The notes under the pieces: model-generated
Told to the model about the DNA's origin: nothing
Databases searched by the model: none
What the model saw: only the letters and a program-made list of their open reading frames with translations
NCBI GenBank assembly: GCA_963716085.1
Contig: OY970288.1
Coordinates: 4,092,001-4,156,000 of the forward strand
From: Persicitalea sp963716085
GTDB taxonomy: Bacteria > Bacteroidota > Bacteroidia > Cytophagales > Spirosomataceae
Length of the DNA stretch: 64,000 nt
Reading direction: 5' to 3'
Program-made: the position numbers and the translations under genes
Part shown: piece by piece, positions 22,664-30,795 of the stretch
Numbering within the stretch: the stretch's first letter is position 1
How the letters are laid out: the number at the start of each line of letters is the position of its first letter

Positions 22664-25564
22664 ATGAAAATCGTTTACCAAGGCTCACGAGCATCTATGC
22701 TCCGTCGGGGCTTCAACGCCCGAACTACGCTCTTTTTGCTAATTCTGCTCGCCCTTTCTACGGCGGCCATGGCCCAACTGAGCGGCCAAGTTTACCGCGA
22801 CTTCAACGGTGACGGTACCCGCCAGACCAATTTCCCCACCGAGCCAGGCATCGGTGGCATTCAGGTGAAAGCCTACTGGTCGGAGGCATCCACTCCGCTG
22901 ACCACGACTACCGACTCGCTGGGAAATTTCAGCTTCGCTATCGCCAACGGCAAGAAAGTCAGGGTGGAGTTCAGCAATCTTCCCCACGAATCCTACGAAA
23001 GTACGCCCGGCCTCCAGAATGGCTCCGCCGTGCAGTTTGTCACGACGCCCACTTCCACCGTCGCTCTGGGCGTGATCGATCCCCTATCCTATTGCCGCGA
23101 CATCATGCCTAATCTGGTGGCGTCCTGTTTTGTGGTGGGCGACCCACTGGCGGCGGGCAGCAATTCCGCACCTCTGGCGTCCATCGTGCATTTCCCATCC
23201 AGTGCCTCGGGGCAAGGAACCGCCCCCAACTTACTGGCATCCAATGCTATGACGGGCACCGTATGGGGCGGCGCGTACCGCCGACAGGATAAAGCCCTCT
23301 TCTTCTCCGCTTTTCTCAAAAGACACAGCGGCCTGGGACCTTTGGGCCTGGGCGGCATCTACCGCGCCGACCTTTCGGGCGTTTCGCCCGCTACGGCCCC
23401 CTATCTCGACCTGGCCAAATTCGTCAAACTCGGTAGCTCCGCCGATAGCGCCGCGTTGACCAGGCGCGCGCTTCCCGCTGATTTCAAAGTAGCCAGTCTC
23501 GACTCCGCCGCCTTCGGGCTGGTGGGAAAAGTCGGTTTGGGCGGCATGGCCCTCACGCCGGACGAGAATTTTCTTTGGGTCATCAATTTATTTCAAAAAA
23601 CGCTGGTGCGGGTTCCGCTCAACAAGCCCGCCGGACAGTTGGTGGCGGCGGATATAAAGTCTTTCGCGCTGCCCAACCCCGGCTGTGTGGCCGGACAGGC
23701 CCGCCCCTGGGCGCTGGAATACCACGCAGGCTCACTCTTCGTAGGCATGACATGCGACGCAGGCGCAGTGGGTGGCACCCGCGATAATTTGCGCGCTTAC
23801 GTTTATCGTTACGATCTCAAAACCAGCCAATTCATCAATTCTCCCATCATCAGCGAATCCCTCAATTACCGCAAAGGCTGGGTTCACGCCGGAGTACCCC
23901 AAAGCGAGTACTGGGAACCCTGGACGGATCAATTCAGCGACTTGACTACCTCGAAACTCACCGAGGAGGGCGGTACCATCGTTTACCGCGCCTCGCGTCC
24001 TCAGCCCATCCTGTCCGACATCGAGTTCGACACCGATGGCTCACTGATTATTGGGCTGATGGATCGGACGGGCCATCAAACGAGCCGTAACCAACTGAGC
24101 ATTCCCGCCAGTGCCGCTCGGTACAGTGGCTACATTGGCGGCGATATTTTGCGCGCCCAGGCTTATGGCGATGGTACTTATAAATTAGAGAAGAATGGCA
24201 GATCCGGTCTGCGCTCGGGCAGTGGCGTGGGCAACAACGAGGGGCCGGGCGGCGGCGAGTTTTACGGGGCCGATCTGTACAAAGACGTGTTCTCGGGCCA
24301 AGTCATCCAGCAAGAAACCTTCATGGGCTCCATGTTGGTCGTGCCAGGCAACGACGAAGTAATCGCGGCCGTCATCGAACCCTTTACCGTCTGGACGGGC
24401 GGCGTGTCGTGGTTCAGCAACCTGGATGGCAACCGGATGAAAGCCTTTGAGATATACAACGGCGAGGGCAACCAGCAGTACGTGGGCAAGGCCAACGGCC
24501 TGGGCAGTATCCGCGCCCTTTGCGAAGCAGCGCCCATTCTGATCGGCAATCGCTTATGGATCGATAGCAACGAAAACGGCTTGCAGGATCCCGACGAAGC
24601 GCCCCTGGCGGGAGTCTCGGTGGGCCTCTACGATGAAAAAGGCGAGTTGGTAAATTTGATTTCCAGCAAAGAAGACGGTACGTATCTGTTCGGTGGTACG
24701 GCGGTTCAGCCCAATTCTACCTATTATATTGCGTTGGGTGCTAATGGCAACACCCCGCAGTTTGACAAAAAGCAGGAAGTTCTTTTGGTTAAAAACGGCG
24801 CTTACCGGCTCGTTTCAACCGCCCAGCCTTCTACCCAAAAAACCACCGAAAGCCAGATCGGCAACCGCGCCCAAATCGCCACCGACGGGGTTCCTGCCAA
24901 ACTGCAGGGCTTCCCGACCATGATGGTCAGGACGGGCGCTCCCGGCCAAAACCAAATGAATTTTGATGCGGCTTTCGACGACTGCTGGGTCGACGCGGGC
25001 CGCGACACGACGGTCTGCGCGGGCACCGACTCCCTGAAACTGCCCACCGCGACGACGGGACAAATCTGGACAGCCCTGGCTACCAACCCCTCCCCTGCCA
25101 CCATAAATGCCTCCGGCCAGGTGAAAGGACTTTCCGAGGCGGGCGCGTACCAATTCGTCATGTCCCAAAACCAGACTTGCAGTGATACCGTACTGGTGAC
25201 CGTGAAGCCCGCTCCCAAGGTGCAGGCCCTCATCGAGCGCGTGAGCTGCACCGACTTTAAAGCCAACAGTGATGGCATGATTCAACTCGCCGGATTCAAG
25301 CCCCAGGAAAAATTCAACGTCAGTGTGGGGACTTCCATGGGCGGCTTTTTGTTCGATACGCCGCAGCCGATTCCGGCCAATGGCACGATCGTCGATAATC
25401 TTAGCAATCCCACCGCCGCCAGTCAGTCGTACCTGGTGCGGGTGTACAACGACTCCGGCTGCACGCAGGACGTCCGGCTCACGCTGATGCAGCGCGACTG
25501 CCAGTGCGGCGATTTCAAGGCGCTGTGCATTCCGGTGACCGCGCGAATAATTAGAAACAAATAG
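22664..25564 (+). CDS. SdrD B-like domain secreted surface protein
   Basis: A 966-residue secreted protein: signal peptide ending STAAMAQ (about residue 37), an SdrD-B-like domain (SGQVYRDFNGDGTRQ, about 39-120), a long central region resembling a beta-propeller (about 130-610), a second SdrD-B domain (GNRLWIDSNENGLQDPDEAPLAG, about 625-720) and a Cys-rich end. D-x-N-x-D-G motifs suggest calcium binding. It is probably an extracellular or outer-surface structural or adhesive protein. It has its own sigma-54-like promoter and a strong terminator at 25583-25617. Confidence 0.85.
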   Translation: MKIVYQGSRASMLRRGFNARTTLFLLILLALSTAAMAQLSGQVYRDFNGDGTRQTNFPTEPGIGGIQVKAYWSEASTPLTTTTDSLGNFSFAIANGKKVRVEFSNLPHESYESTPGLQNGSAVQFVTTPTSTVALGVIDPLSYCRDIMPNLVASCFVVGDPLAAGSNSAPLASIVHFPSSASGQGTAPNLLASNAMTGTVWGGAYRRQDKALFFSAFLKRHSGLGPLGLGGIYRADLSGVSPATAPYLDLAKFVKLGSSADSAALTRRALPADFKVASLDSAAFGLVGKVGLGGMALTPDENFLWVINLFQKTLVRVPLNKPAGQLVAADIKSFALPNPGCVAGQARPWALEYHAGSLFVGMTCDAGAVGGTRDNLRAYVYRYDLKTSQFINSPIISESLNYRKGWVHAGVPQSEYWEPWTDQFSDLTTSKLTEEGGTIVYRASRPQPILSDIEFDTDGSLIIGLMDRTGHQTSRNQLSIPASAARYSGYIGGDILRAQAYGDGTYKLEKNGRSGLRSGSGVGNNEGPGGGEFYGADLYKDVFSGQVIQQETFMGSMLVVPGNDEVIAAVIEPFTVWTGGVSWFSNLDGNRMKAFEIYNGEGNQQYVGKANGLGSIRALCEAAPILIGNRLWIDSNENGLQDPDEAPLAGVSVGLYDEKGELVNLISSKEDGTYLFGGTAVQPNSTYYIALGANGNTPQFDKKQEVLLVKNGAYRLVSTAQPSTQKTTESQIGNRAQIATDGVPAKLQGFPTMMVRTGAPGQNQMNFDAAFDDCWVDAGRDTTVCAGTDSLKLPTATTGQIWTALATNPSPATINASGQVKGLSEAGAYQFVMSQNQTCSDTVLVTVKPAPKVQALIERVSCTDFKANSDGMIQLAGFKPQEKFNVSVGTSMGGFLFDTPQPIPANGTIVDNLSNPTAASQSYLVRVYNDSGCTQDVRLTLMQRDCQCGDFKALCIPVTARIIRNK

Positions 25565-25582
25565 ACTTCTGGCAATTTTGCT

Positions 25583-25617
25583 GCAAAAAGCCACCCATCG
25601 AATGGGCGGCTTTTTGC
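25583..25617 (+). terminator. Rho-independent terminator of the SdrD-like gene
   Basis: GCAAAAAGCCACCCAT (25583-25598) pairs with ATGGGCGGCTTTTTGC (25602-25617), with one mismatch and a 3-nt loop. The T-run is within the descending arm and the stem starts 19 nt after the stop codon. Confidence 0.85.
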
Positions 25618-25648
25618 ATTATATTTGGTTTATGGTTTCCAATCGGCG

Positions 25649-25679
25649 TTTGATGTTAACGCAGTTATGCCTAGTTTTG
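25649..25679 (+). promoter_or_regulatory. Promoter of the carbamoyltransferase operon
   Basis: TTTG (25649-25652), a 19-nt spacer, then TAGTTTTG (25672-25679): an exact match to the Bacteroidota housekeeping consensus. The leader to TTG 25818 is about 130 nt and contains the TTCAAC/AATTAAAC word repeat at 25735-25815. Confidence 0.65.
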
Positions 25680-25734
25680 CCCCCGATTTGGCGGGGTGTC
25701 GGGCAAGCGTACCGGCACGGCTTTTGTTAAATTG

Positions 25735-25815
25735 TTGAAGGGTTGGGAGGTTTAACTGATTTGACCTAAGACACTTAAACAATTAAACGGTTCAACAATT
25801 AAACAGTTCAACATC
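25735..25815. repeat. CAATTAAAC/GTTCAAC word repeat
   Basis: Imperfect reiterations of AACAATTAAAC and GGTTCAAC fill the stretch just before the carbamoyltransferase start. The same words recur at 30108-30168 (before the DUF5989-like start) and at 42872-42910 (at the amylase start), each time touching a start region. Confidence 0.5.
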
Positions 25816-25817
25816 CT

Positions 25818-27680
25818 TTGAAAATATTAGGAATATCGGCCTTCTACCACGATTCGGCGGCGGCTTTGATCGACAATGGCGTGATCGTCGCGGCCGCGCA
25901 GGAAGAGCGCTTCACCCGCAAAAAGCACGATCCGGGCTTTCCGGCCAATGCCGTGCAGTTTTGCCTGGAATACGGCGGCGTGACGCTCAACGAGTTGGAC
26001 GCCATCGTTTTCTACGATAAGCCACTACTCAAATTCGAGCGGCTTCTGGAGACCTATTATGCCTTCGCGCCCAAGGGCATTCGTTCCTTCATTACGGCCA
26101 TGCCCGTGTGGATTAAGGAGAAAATGTTTTTGAAGCGGCTTATCAAAGAAGAGCTGGTCAAGCTGGGCTATGACAAGAAAAAGCCCGTCAAGATGCTCTT
26201 TCCCGAGCACCACTTATCGCACGCAGCTTCGGCTTTCTACCCGTCTCCTTACGAAAAGGCGGCGATTCTGACCATCGACGGCGTGGGCGAGTGGGCCACT
26301 GCTTCTATCTGTCTGGGTGAGGGCAAGGACATTACCATTCTCAAAGAACTGCGTTTCCCGCACTCGCTGGGGCTTTTGTACTCCGCTTTCACCTACTTTT
26401 TGGGCTTTCGCGTCAACTCGGGCGAGTACAAATTGATGGGTTTGGCTCCTTACGGCAACCCCAGCTCGCCGGAGGTGGAGCGCTACGTGGATGTTATTCT
26501 CAAAGAACTCATCGAGCTGAAAGAGGACGGTTCCGTCTGGCTCAACCAAAAATATTTCGATTACGCCACGGGCCTGAAAATGGTGGACGAGTCTGCCTGG
26601 GAGCAGCTTTTTGGTTTCAAGAAGCGCAACCCCGAAGATTCGTTGGAAGCCGAACACTGCAACCTCGGTCTGGCCATTCAGCGCGTGACCGAGGAGGCCG
26701 TTATCCGCATGGGCCGCGAGGCGCAGCGGCTTACGGGGGCCGATTACCTCTGCATGGCGGGTGGCGTAGCCCTCAACTGCGTGTCGAACGGCAAGATCCA
26801 GAAGGCCGGAATATTCAAGGATGTCTTCATCCAGCCCGCCGCCGGTGATGCGGGTGGGGCCTTGGGCGCCGCCCAGGCCGCTTACCACATTTATTTCGGT
26901 CAGGAGCGCAACATCACCTGGAAGCACGATAACATGCGCGGTTCGTACCTGGGCCCGACTTTCTCGGATTTGGAGGTGGAACTGACCGCCAAAAAGTACA
27001 ATGCGACCTACACGCATTTTGAAGATTTCAAAGAACTGAGCAAAGAAGCCGCCAAGCTGCTGGCCGACGGCAACGTGGTAGGCTGGGTGCAGGGACGCAT
27101 GGAATTCGGCCCCCGTGCTTTGGGTGGCCGCAGCATTCTGGGCGATCCGCGCAGTTCCGAGATGCAGCGGAAATTGAACCTGAAAATCAAGTACCGCGAG
27201 TCGTTCCGGCCCTTTGCGCCTTCGGTGCTGGCTGATGACGTCGCCGAGTACTTCGATTACGACGGCATTTCGCCCTACATGCTGCTGGTGCATCCCGTGG
27301 CCGATGAGCGGCGCAACCCCCTCCCGGCGGGCTACGACTCAATGGACTTGCGCAATAAGCTGTACTTCGAACGCTCGGATCTACCCTCGATCACCCACAT
27401 CGACTATTCGGCCCGCATCCAAACCGTACACCAGGAAACCAACCCGCGTTACTGGGAACTCATCAACGCTTTTAAGGAACTGACGGGCTACGCCGTAATC
27501 GTGAATACGAGCTTCAACGTGCGTGGCGAACCCATCGTCTCCACGCCCAACGACTCCTACCGCTGCTTCATGCGCACCGAAATGGATTACCTCGTGGTAG
27601 GCAACTACCTCTTCGACAAGCGCCAACAGCCCGAGTGGCAGGAGAAGGACAACTGGCAGGAGGAGTTCGTACTCGACTGA
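25818..27680 (+). CDS. Carbamoyltransferase (NodU/CmcH family)
   Basis: A 620-residue O-carbamoyltransferase with an N-terminal Kae1-like domain (ISAFYHDSAAALI, EERFTRKKHDPGFP, and HHLSHAASAFY with metal-binding histidines) and a C-terminal YrdC-like carbamoyl-adenylate domain (GRMEFGPRALGGRSILGDPR, NTSFNVRGEPIV). The family moves a carbamoyl group from carbamoyl phosphate through carbamoyl-AMP onto a hydroxyl. The start is TTG 25818, fitting the family N-terminus MKILGISA. It heads the group with SGNH, DUF5989-like and SxtJ-like genes; an insertion sequence now separates it from them. Confidence 0.93.
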   Translation: MKILGISAFYHDSAAALIDNGVIVAAAQEERFTRKKHDPGFPANAVQFCLEYGGVTLNELDAIVFYDKPLLKFERLLETYYAFAPKGIRSFITAMPVWIKEKMFLKRLIKEELVKLGYDKKKPVKMLFPEHHLSHAASAFYPSPYEKAAILTIDGVGEWATASICLGEGKDITILKELRFPHSLGLLYSAFTYFLGFRVNSGEYKLMGLAPYGNPSSPEVERYVDVILKELIELKEDGSVWLNQKYFDYATGLKMVDESAWEQLFGFKKRNPEDSLEAEHCNLGLAIQRVTEEAVIRMGREAQRLTGADYLCMAGGVALNCVSNGKIQKAGIFKDVFIQPAAGDAGGALGAAQAAYHIYFGQERNITWKHDNMRGSYLGPTFSDLEVELTAKKYNATYTHFEDFKELSKEAAKLLADGNVVGWVQGRMEFGPRALGGRSILGDPRSSEMQRKLNLKIKYRESFRPFAPSVLADDVAEYFDYDGISPYMLLVHPVADERRNPLPAGYDSMDLRNKLYFERSDLPSITHIDYSARIQTVHQETNPRYWELINAFKELTGYAVIVNTSFNVRGEPIVSTPNDSYRCFMRTEMDYLVVGNYLFDKRQQPEWQEKDNWQEEFVLD

Positions 27681-27691
27681 TTTCGGGTTAA

Positions 27692-27701
27692 CGGTCAACG
27701 G
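27692..27701. repeat. Target-site duplication, left copy
   Basis: CGGTCAACGG directly abuts the left end of the insertion sequence and recurs at 28830-28839 next to its right end. The rejoined site would read TTAACGGTCAACGGTTAAAG, part of a local GGTTAACGG/TTGACC word repeat. Confidence 0.75.
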
Positions 27702-28829
27702 CTAAATACAGGACAAAAAAAATAGGATAGCCTGAAAATGGTAGATTTGAGTTGCGAAACCAACTCTACCCAGACTATCCCGATGCAAAGTAAAGAGAAA
27801 GAGGTATTCAATGCCATCAAATGTCACTTTACCTGCGACATACGTCGCGTAAAATTTATCAGTTGTTTGATCGTGAGTCTGTTAAAGCTTAACGACTGCT
27901 CGCTCAGCGAGTGGAGCAAGGGCGTCTGCCTGGACATTCTGCTGTCCTCGAAGTACAAGCGCCTGCAACGGCTGCTGTGTGGCTTCCGCTTCGGCCAGCG
28001 AGCGTACTTCAAGCTGGTCTGGTCGGCCTACGGACAGGCCGACCAGGTGGTGCTGACACTGGATCGCACGGATTACATCCAGCGCGGGCAGACGGTGCAG
28101 ATACTGATGCTGGGCATCGCCCACAAGGGTGTGAGCATCCCGTTGCTGTGGCACACGGCCAACCGCGAGGGCAACAGCAGCAAGCAGACGCGGCTGGCCC
28201 TTTTGAAGGCCCTTGAACGTTGGGCGGTCGTCAAGCCAGGGCAGAAGGTTTACCTGACGGGCGACCGCGAGTTCATCGGTAAGGAGATGTGGACGGGCTG
28301 GTTCACACCCGTCATCCGGGTGCGGGCCAACGCCGCAGTGGTCAATGGCGGCAAGTCCTGCCGGGCCGACAAGGTCTTCGGCGAGAGGAGGTTGAAGGTG
28401 CTTCGCAAACCCAGGGTCGTTTACGGGCAGCGAGCCTACCTGACCGGTATGAAGCTGGAGGGCGAGGACTTCCTGATCCTGATGAGCCGTGAGCGCGTGC
28501 GAGGCATGGCCGGGATTTACGCCCAGCGGTGGCAGGTCGAGACACTGTTTGGCGCCTTCAAATCCCGTGGCTTCAACCTCAAGAAGTGCCGCGTCAACGA
28601 TCACCGCCGGATCAGGACGCTGTTGTTTTTGCTGGCCATCGCGCTGGTTTGGGCCATCAGGGCGGGCGAGTGGCTGGTGGCCAACGGCAGAAAAATTCCG
28701 ATCAAGAAACTCAGGACGGGAAGCCAGCCGCTGAACTCCTTGTTCAGGCACGGTCTCAACCACTTGCAAAACATTGCGCTTAACCATGCTCATTTTCAGA
28801 AACTTGATAAACTTTTGTACTGTACTTAG
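27702..28829 (+). mobile_element. IS4-type insertion sequence, complete (1128 bp)
   Basis: Ends CTAAATACAG and CTGTACTTAG are inverted with one mismatch in 10, and the similarity extends patchily over about 40 bp (shared ACAAAA and CTGAAAATG). A 10-bp direct duplication CGGTCAACGG flanks it. It holds one transposase gene filling nearly the whole element. It inserted between the carbamoyltransferase and SGNH genes, into a repetitive intergenic sequence, without breaking a gene. Confidence 0.85.
27738..28829 (+). CDS. IS4-family DDE transposase
   Basis: A protein of up to 363 residues; an internal ATG at 27783 (MQSKEKEVFN) is an alternative start giving 348. Catalytic acidic residues are visible in VVLTLDRTDY, VYLTGDREFIG and YAQRWQVETLFGAFKSRG (the E of the YREK-like signature). 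The family cuts and pastes DNA by a DDE mechanism. Its TAG stop is formed by the last three bases of the element itself (28827-28829). The frame appears intact, so the element may be active. Confidence 0.88.
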   Translation: MVDLSCETNSTQTIPMQSKEKEVFNAIKCHFTCDIRRVKFISCLIVSLLKLNDCSLSEWSKGVCLDILLSSKYKRLQRLLCGFRFGQRAYFKLVWSAYGQADQVVLTLDRTDYIQRGQTVQILMLGIAHKGVSIPLLWHTANREGNSSKQTRLALLKALERWAVVKPGQKVYLTGDREFIGKEMWTGWFTPVIRVRANAAVVNGGKSCRADKVFGERRLKVLRKPRVVYGQRAYLTGMKLEGEDFLILMSRERVRGMAGIYAQRWQVETLFGAFKSRGFNLKKCRVNDHRRIRTLLFLLAIALVWAIRAGEWLVANGRKIPIKKLRTGSQPLNSLFRHGLNHLQNIALNHAHFQKLDKLLYCT

Positions 28830-28930
28830 CGGTCAACGGTTAAAGGTCAATGGTTTCGATGAATACTTTCGGATGCTTTTGCTCTCTTAGTAGCCGTTAA
28901 CCGTTGACCGTTCACCGTTAACCCTTTCGA
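28830..28930. repeat. Right target-site duplication and GTTAACCGTTGACC word repeat
   Basis: CGGTCAACGG (28830-28839) duplicates the left flank of the IS. Reiterated words of the form GGTTAA-GGTCAATGG continue, and near 28890-28925 the inverse form CCGTTAACCGTTGACCGTTC appears, ending just before the SGNH ATG at 28933. Confidence 0.6.
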
Positions 28931-28932
28931 AC

Positions 28933-30048
28933 ATGACCTCAAAAGTCATAACCAGCCTCATCCGCCTCGTCCTGCTAGCGGTGTTGTTCGTGTTTCTTTT
29001 CTATCCCGATAAGTTTCACGTCACTTTCGGCTATCCGGGATTTCCGCAGAGCGACAGCTTTTATATCCGGCTGACCAAGACGGTGTTCTGGCTGCTGTTT
29101 GTGATCGAGATTTTGCGGATATTTTATTACGGCGTGGTCAAGAGCAAGGCCAAAGGGTTGATGGCCAACATCGTGACGTTGGTAGTGCCGCTGGTGGTCG
29201 TGCTGGTGTTTTTGGAGATTGTCTTTATGTACATTCCCCAAAGCCACGAAGGAGTGCTTTCCAAAGCCTCCCAAATTTGGTGGGAGAAATACTGGAATCC
29301 CGTCAACGCGCAGGGCTACCGTGACAAGGAGATTGGGGAAGGAACGAATAAGACCAAGGTACTTGTCATCGGCGATTCCTTCGCCGCCGGCCACGGACTG
29401 GAAAATCTGGACGAGCGCTTTTCCGATCAGTTGGAAAGCAAGTTGGGCCAGGACAAATACGTGGTCTATAACCTGGGCGTGTCGGGCTCCGACACCCGCG
29501 ATGAGGCGAAGCGGCTTATGGAATTTCCGGTAAAACCCGATGTGATCGTTTTGCAGTATTTCCCCAACGACATCGAGAAAGCTGCCCGCGAAAATGGCCA
29601 AACCCTCACGGGAGCCGAGCCTTATAACGACCTGCACGGTCCCTGGGCTACGCTGGTGAAGCGGTTTTATTTGCCTAATTTTGTCTATTGGCAATTGCCC
29701 CACGCTTCATTCAGTACATTCGAGAGCTTTGTAGAAAATTCATACGCCGACTCGACGGTGCTGAACGCTCACTTTCGGGATTTGAAACAGATGTTGGACT
29801 ACCGCGATAGCACCAATGCCACAATGTACGCAGTGTTTGTACCGTTCTTGTTCCAATTGGACAAAAGCGCGAAGTACACCCGTCCCGTGGAGGATTACCT
29901 GAAAGTACACGGCGTGAAAGTGGTCACACTCACCGATGGCATCAAAAATATAGAAGATAAAAAACGCGTAGTGGGCAAAAACGACGGCCACGCCGGCCCG
30001 GCCGTAAATGCCCTGATGGCGGAACGGGTGCATGGAGCGATGAAATAA
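28933..30048 (+). CDS. Membrane-anchored SGNH hydrolase
   Basis: A 371-residue protein: three hydrophobic segments within the first 110 residues, then an SGNH/GDSL hydrolase domain with VLVIGDSFAAGHGLE (nucleophile S149), NLGVSGSDTRDEAKR (Gly block), LQYFPNDIEKA (Asn block) and NDGHAG (D351, H353). The catalytic domain is predicted to face the periplasm. Such proteins remove or transfer acyl groups on glycans. Together with the carbamoyltransferase and SxtJ-like genes it suggests decoration of a surface or secreted molecule. Confidence 0.8.
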   Translation: MTSKVITSLIRLVLLAVLFVFLFYPDKFHVTFGYPGFPQSDSFYIRLTKTVFWLLFVIEILRIFYYGVVKSKAKGLMANIVTLVVPLVVVLVFLEIVFMYIPQSHEGVLSKASQIWWEKYWNPVNAQGYRDKEIGEGTNKTKVLVIGDSFAAGHGLENLDERFSDQLESKLGQDKYVVYNLGVSGSDTRDEAKRLMEFPVKPDVIVLQYFPNDIEKAARENGQTLTGAEPYNDLHGPWATLVKRFYLPNFVYWQLPHASFSTFESFVENSYADSTVLNAHFRDLKQMLDYRDSTNATMYAVFVPFLFQLDKSAKYTRPVEDYLKVHGVKVVTLTDGIKNIEDKKRVVGKNDGHAGPAVNALMAERVHGAMK

Positions 30049-30168
30049 GGAGGAAAGGAGGAAAGGAGGAAAGGAGGAAAGGAGGGAAGGTACTGACACC
30101 GCAGAGCATCAACAATTCAACATCAATTACACAATTAAACAATTCCACGATTCAACAAATAGTCAACA
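30049..30168. repeat. GGAGGAAA tandem tract and AATTAAAC/TTCAAC words
   Basis: About four perfect GGAGGAAA octamers follow the SGNH stop (30049-30085), and the rest (30108-30168) consists of the CAATTAAAC/ATTCAACA words seen also before the carbamoyltransferase and at the amylase start. No gene is visible. Confidence 0.55.
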
Positions 30169-30318
30169 ATGGATTTCATAAACGACCTTTTCTCCTTCAT
30201 GAAGGAGCGTAAAAAATGGTGGTTGGCTCCGGTCATCATCGTCCTGTTGCTCATCGGCGTCCTGATCGTCATCGGCGGCGGCTCAGCGGTAGCACCTTTT
30301 ATTTACACGTTATTTTAA
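30169..30318 (+). CDS. Small membrane protein, DUF5989-like
   Basis: A 49-residue ORF from ATG 30169: MDFINDLFSFMKERKKWWLA, one hydrophobic segment of about 20 residues, then a short GGGSAVAPFIYTLF tail. Proteins of this size and pattern (F-x-x-ERKKWWL-P) are found between carbamoyltransferase and SxtJ genes in many bacteria, which is the arrangement here. Its function is unknown; it probably supports the membrane complex of this cluster. Confidence 0.8.
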   Translation: MDFINDLFSFMKERKKWWLAPVIIVLLLIGVLIVIGGGSAVAPFIYTLF

Positions 30319-30324
30319 TTGTGA

Positions 30325-30400
30325 ATGAGTGAATTAGTGAATGAGAGAGTAGTGCGTGGGCATAAACAACATTCACTCATTCACTCAATCTCTCATTCAA
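30325..30400. repeat. GAATGAGTGA inverted word repeat
   Basis: GTGAATGAGTGAATTAGTGA near 30325 and its inverse wording ATTCACTCATTCACTCAATC near 30371 form an imperfect inverted pair just before the SxtJ-like start. It is another low-complexity word family of the intergenic DNA. Confidence 0.45.
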
Positions 30401-30408
30401 AATTAAAG

Positions 30409-30789
30409 ATGGAAAACAAAATCTCCGAGGCCGACAGGGCCAAAGCGCAGCTCGTCATCGTGACCGGGCTGCTGGTAATTTATTTTATTTTCGGATCCCG
30501 GTACCCGTGGATGCTCTACGCGGCAGTGGCGATTGGCGTGCTGTGCATCGCCATCCCTATCGTGGGCGAGTGGATCGTGAAGGGCTGGTTCAAGCTGGCC
30601 GAAATTCTGGGGGCAATCAACGGGCGCATTCTGCTATCGCTCGTCTTCTTCGTGATTCTTTTCCCAATCGCGATATTGTCACGGATGGGACGGAAAAATC
30701 CGCTTTCGCTGCAAAGCGAGAATAAGGATTCGGCCTTCACCGAGCGCAACCACCTGTACACGTCCAAGGATTTGGATCAGGTCTGGTAA
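30409..30789 (+). CDS. SxtJ-like membrane protein
   Basis: A 126-residue protein from ATG 30409 with three hydrophobic segments (about 14-30, 34-55 and 73-92) and a polar C-terminus ending TERNHLYTSKDLDQVW, a tail typical of the SxtJ family that accompanies carbamoyltransferases. The frame is open to 30325, but the upstream part is repeat DNA. Likely works with the DUF5989-like protein. It ends 6 bp before the convergent anti-sigma/OMP gene. Confidence 0.78.
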   Translation: MENKISEADRAKAQLVIVTGLLVIYFIFGSRYPWMLYAAVAIGVLCIAIPIVGEWIVKGWFKLAEILGAINGRILLSLVFFVILFPIAILSRMGRKNPLSLQSENKDSAFTERNHLYTSKDLDQVW

Positions 30790-30795
30790 CAGGGG

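Noticed and set aside
25711..25728. Second sigma-54 promoter upstream of the carbamoyltransferase
   Set aside because: CGGCACGGCTTTTGTT deviates at two key positions including the -12 GC, and an exact housekeeping promoter lies just upstream.
26214..27293. 359-codon open frame antisense to the carbamoyltransferase gene
   Set aside because: The opposite strand holds a well-conserved enzyme over the full length. The antisense product has no recognisable domain; it is a shadow of GC-rich codons.
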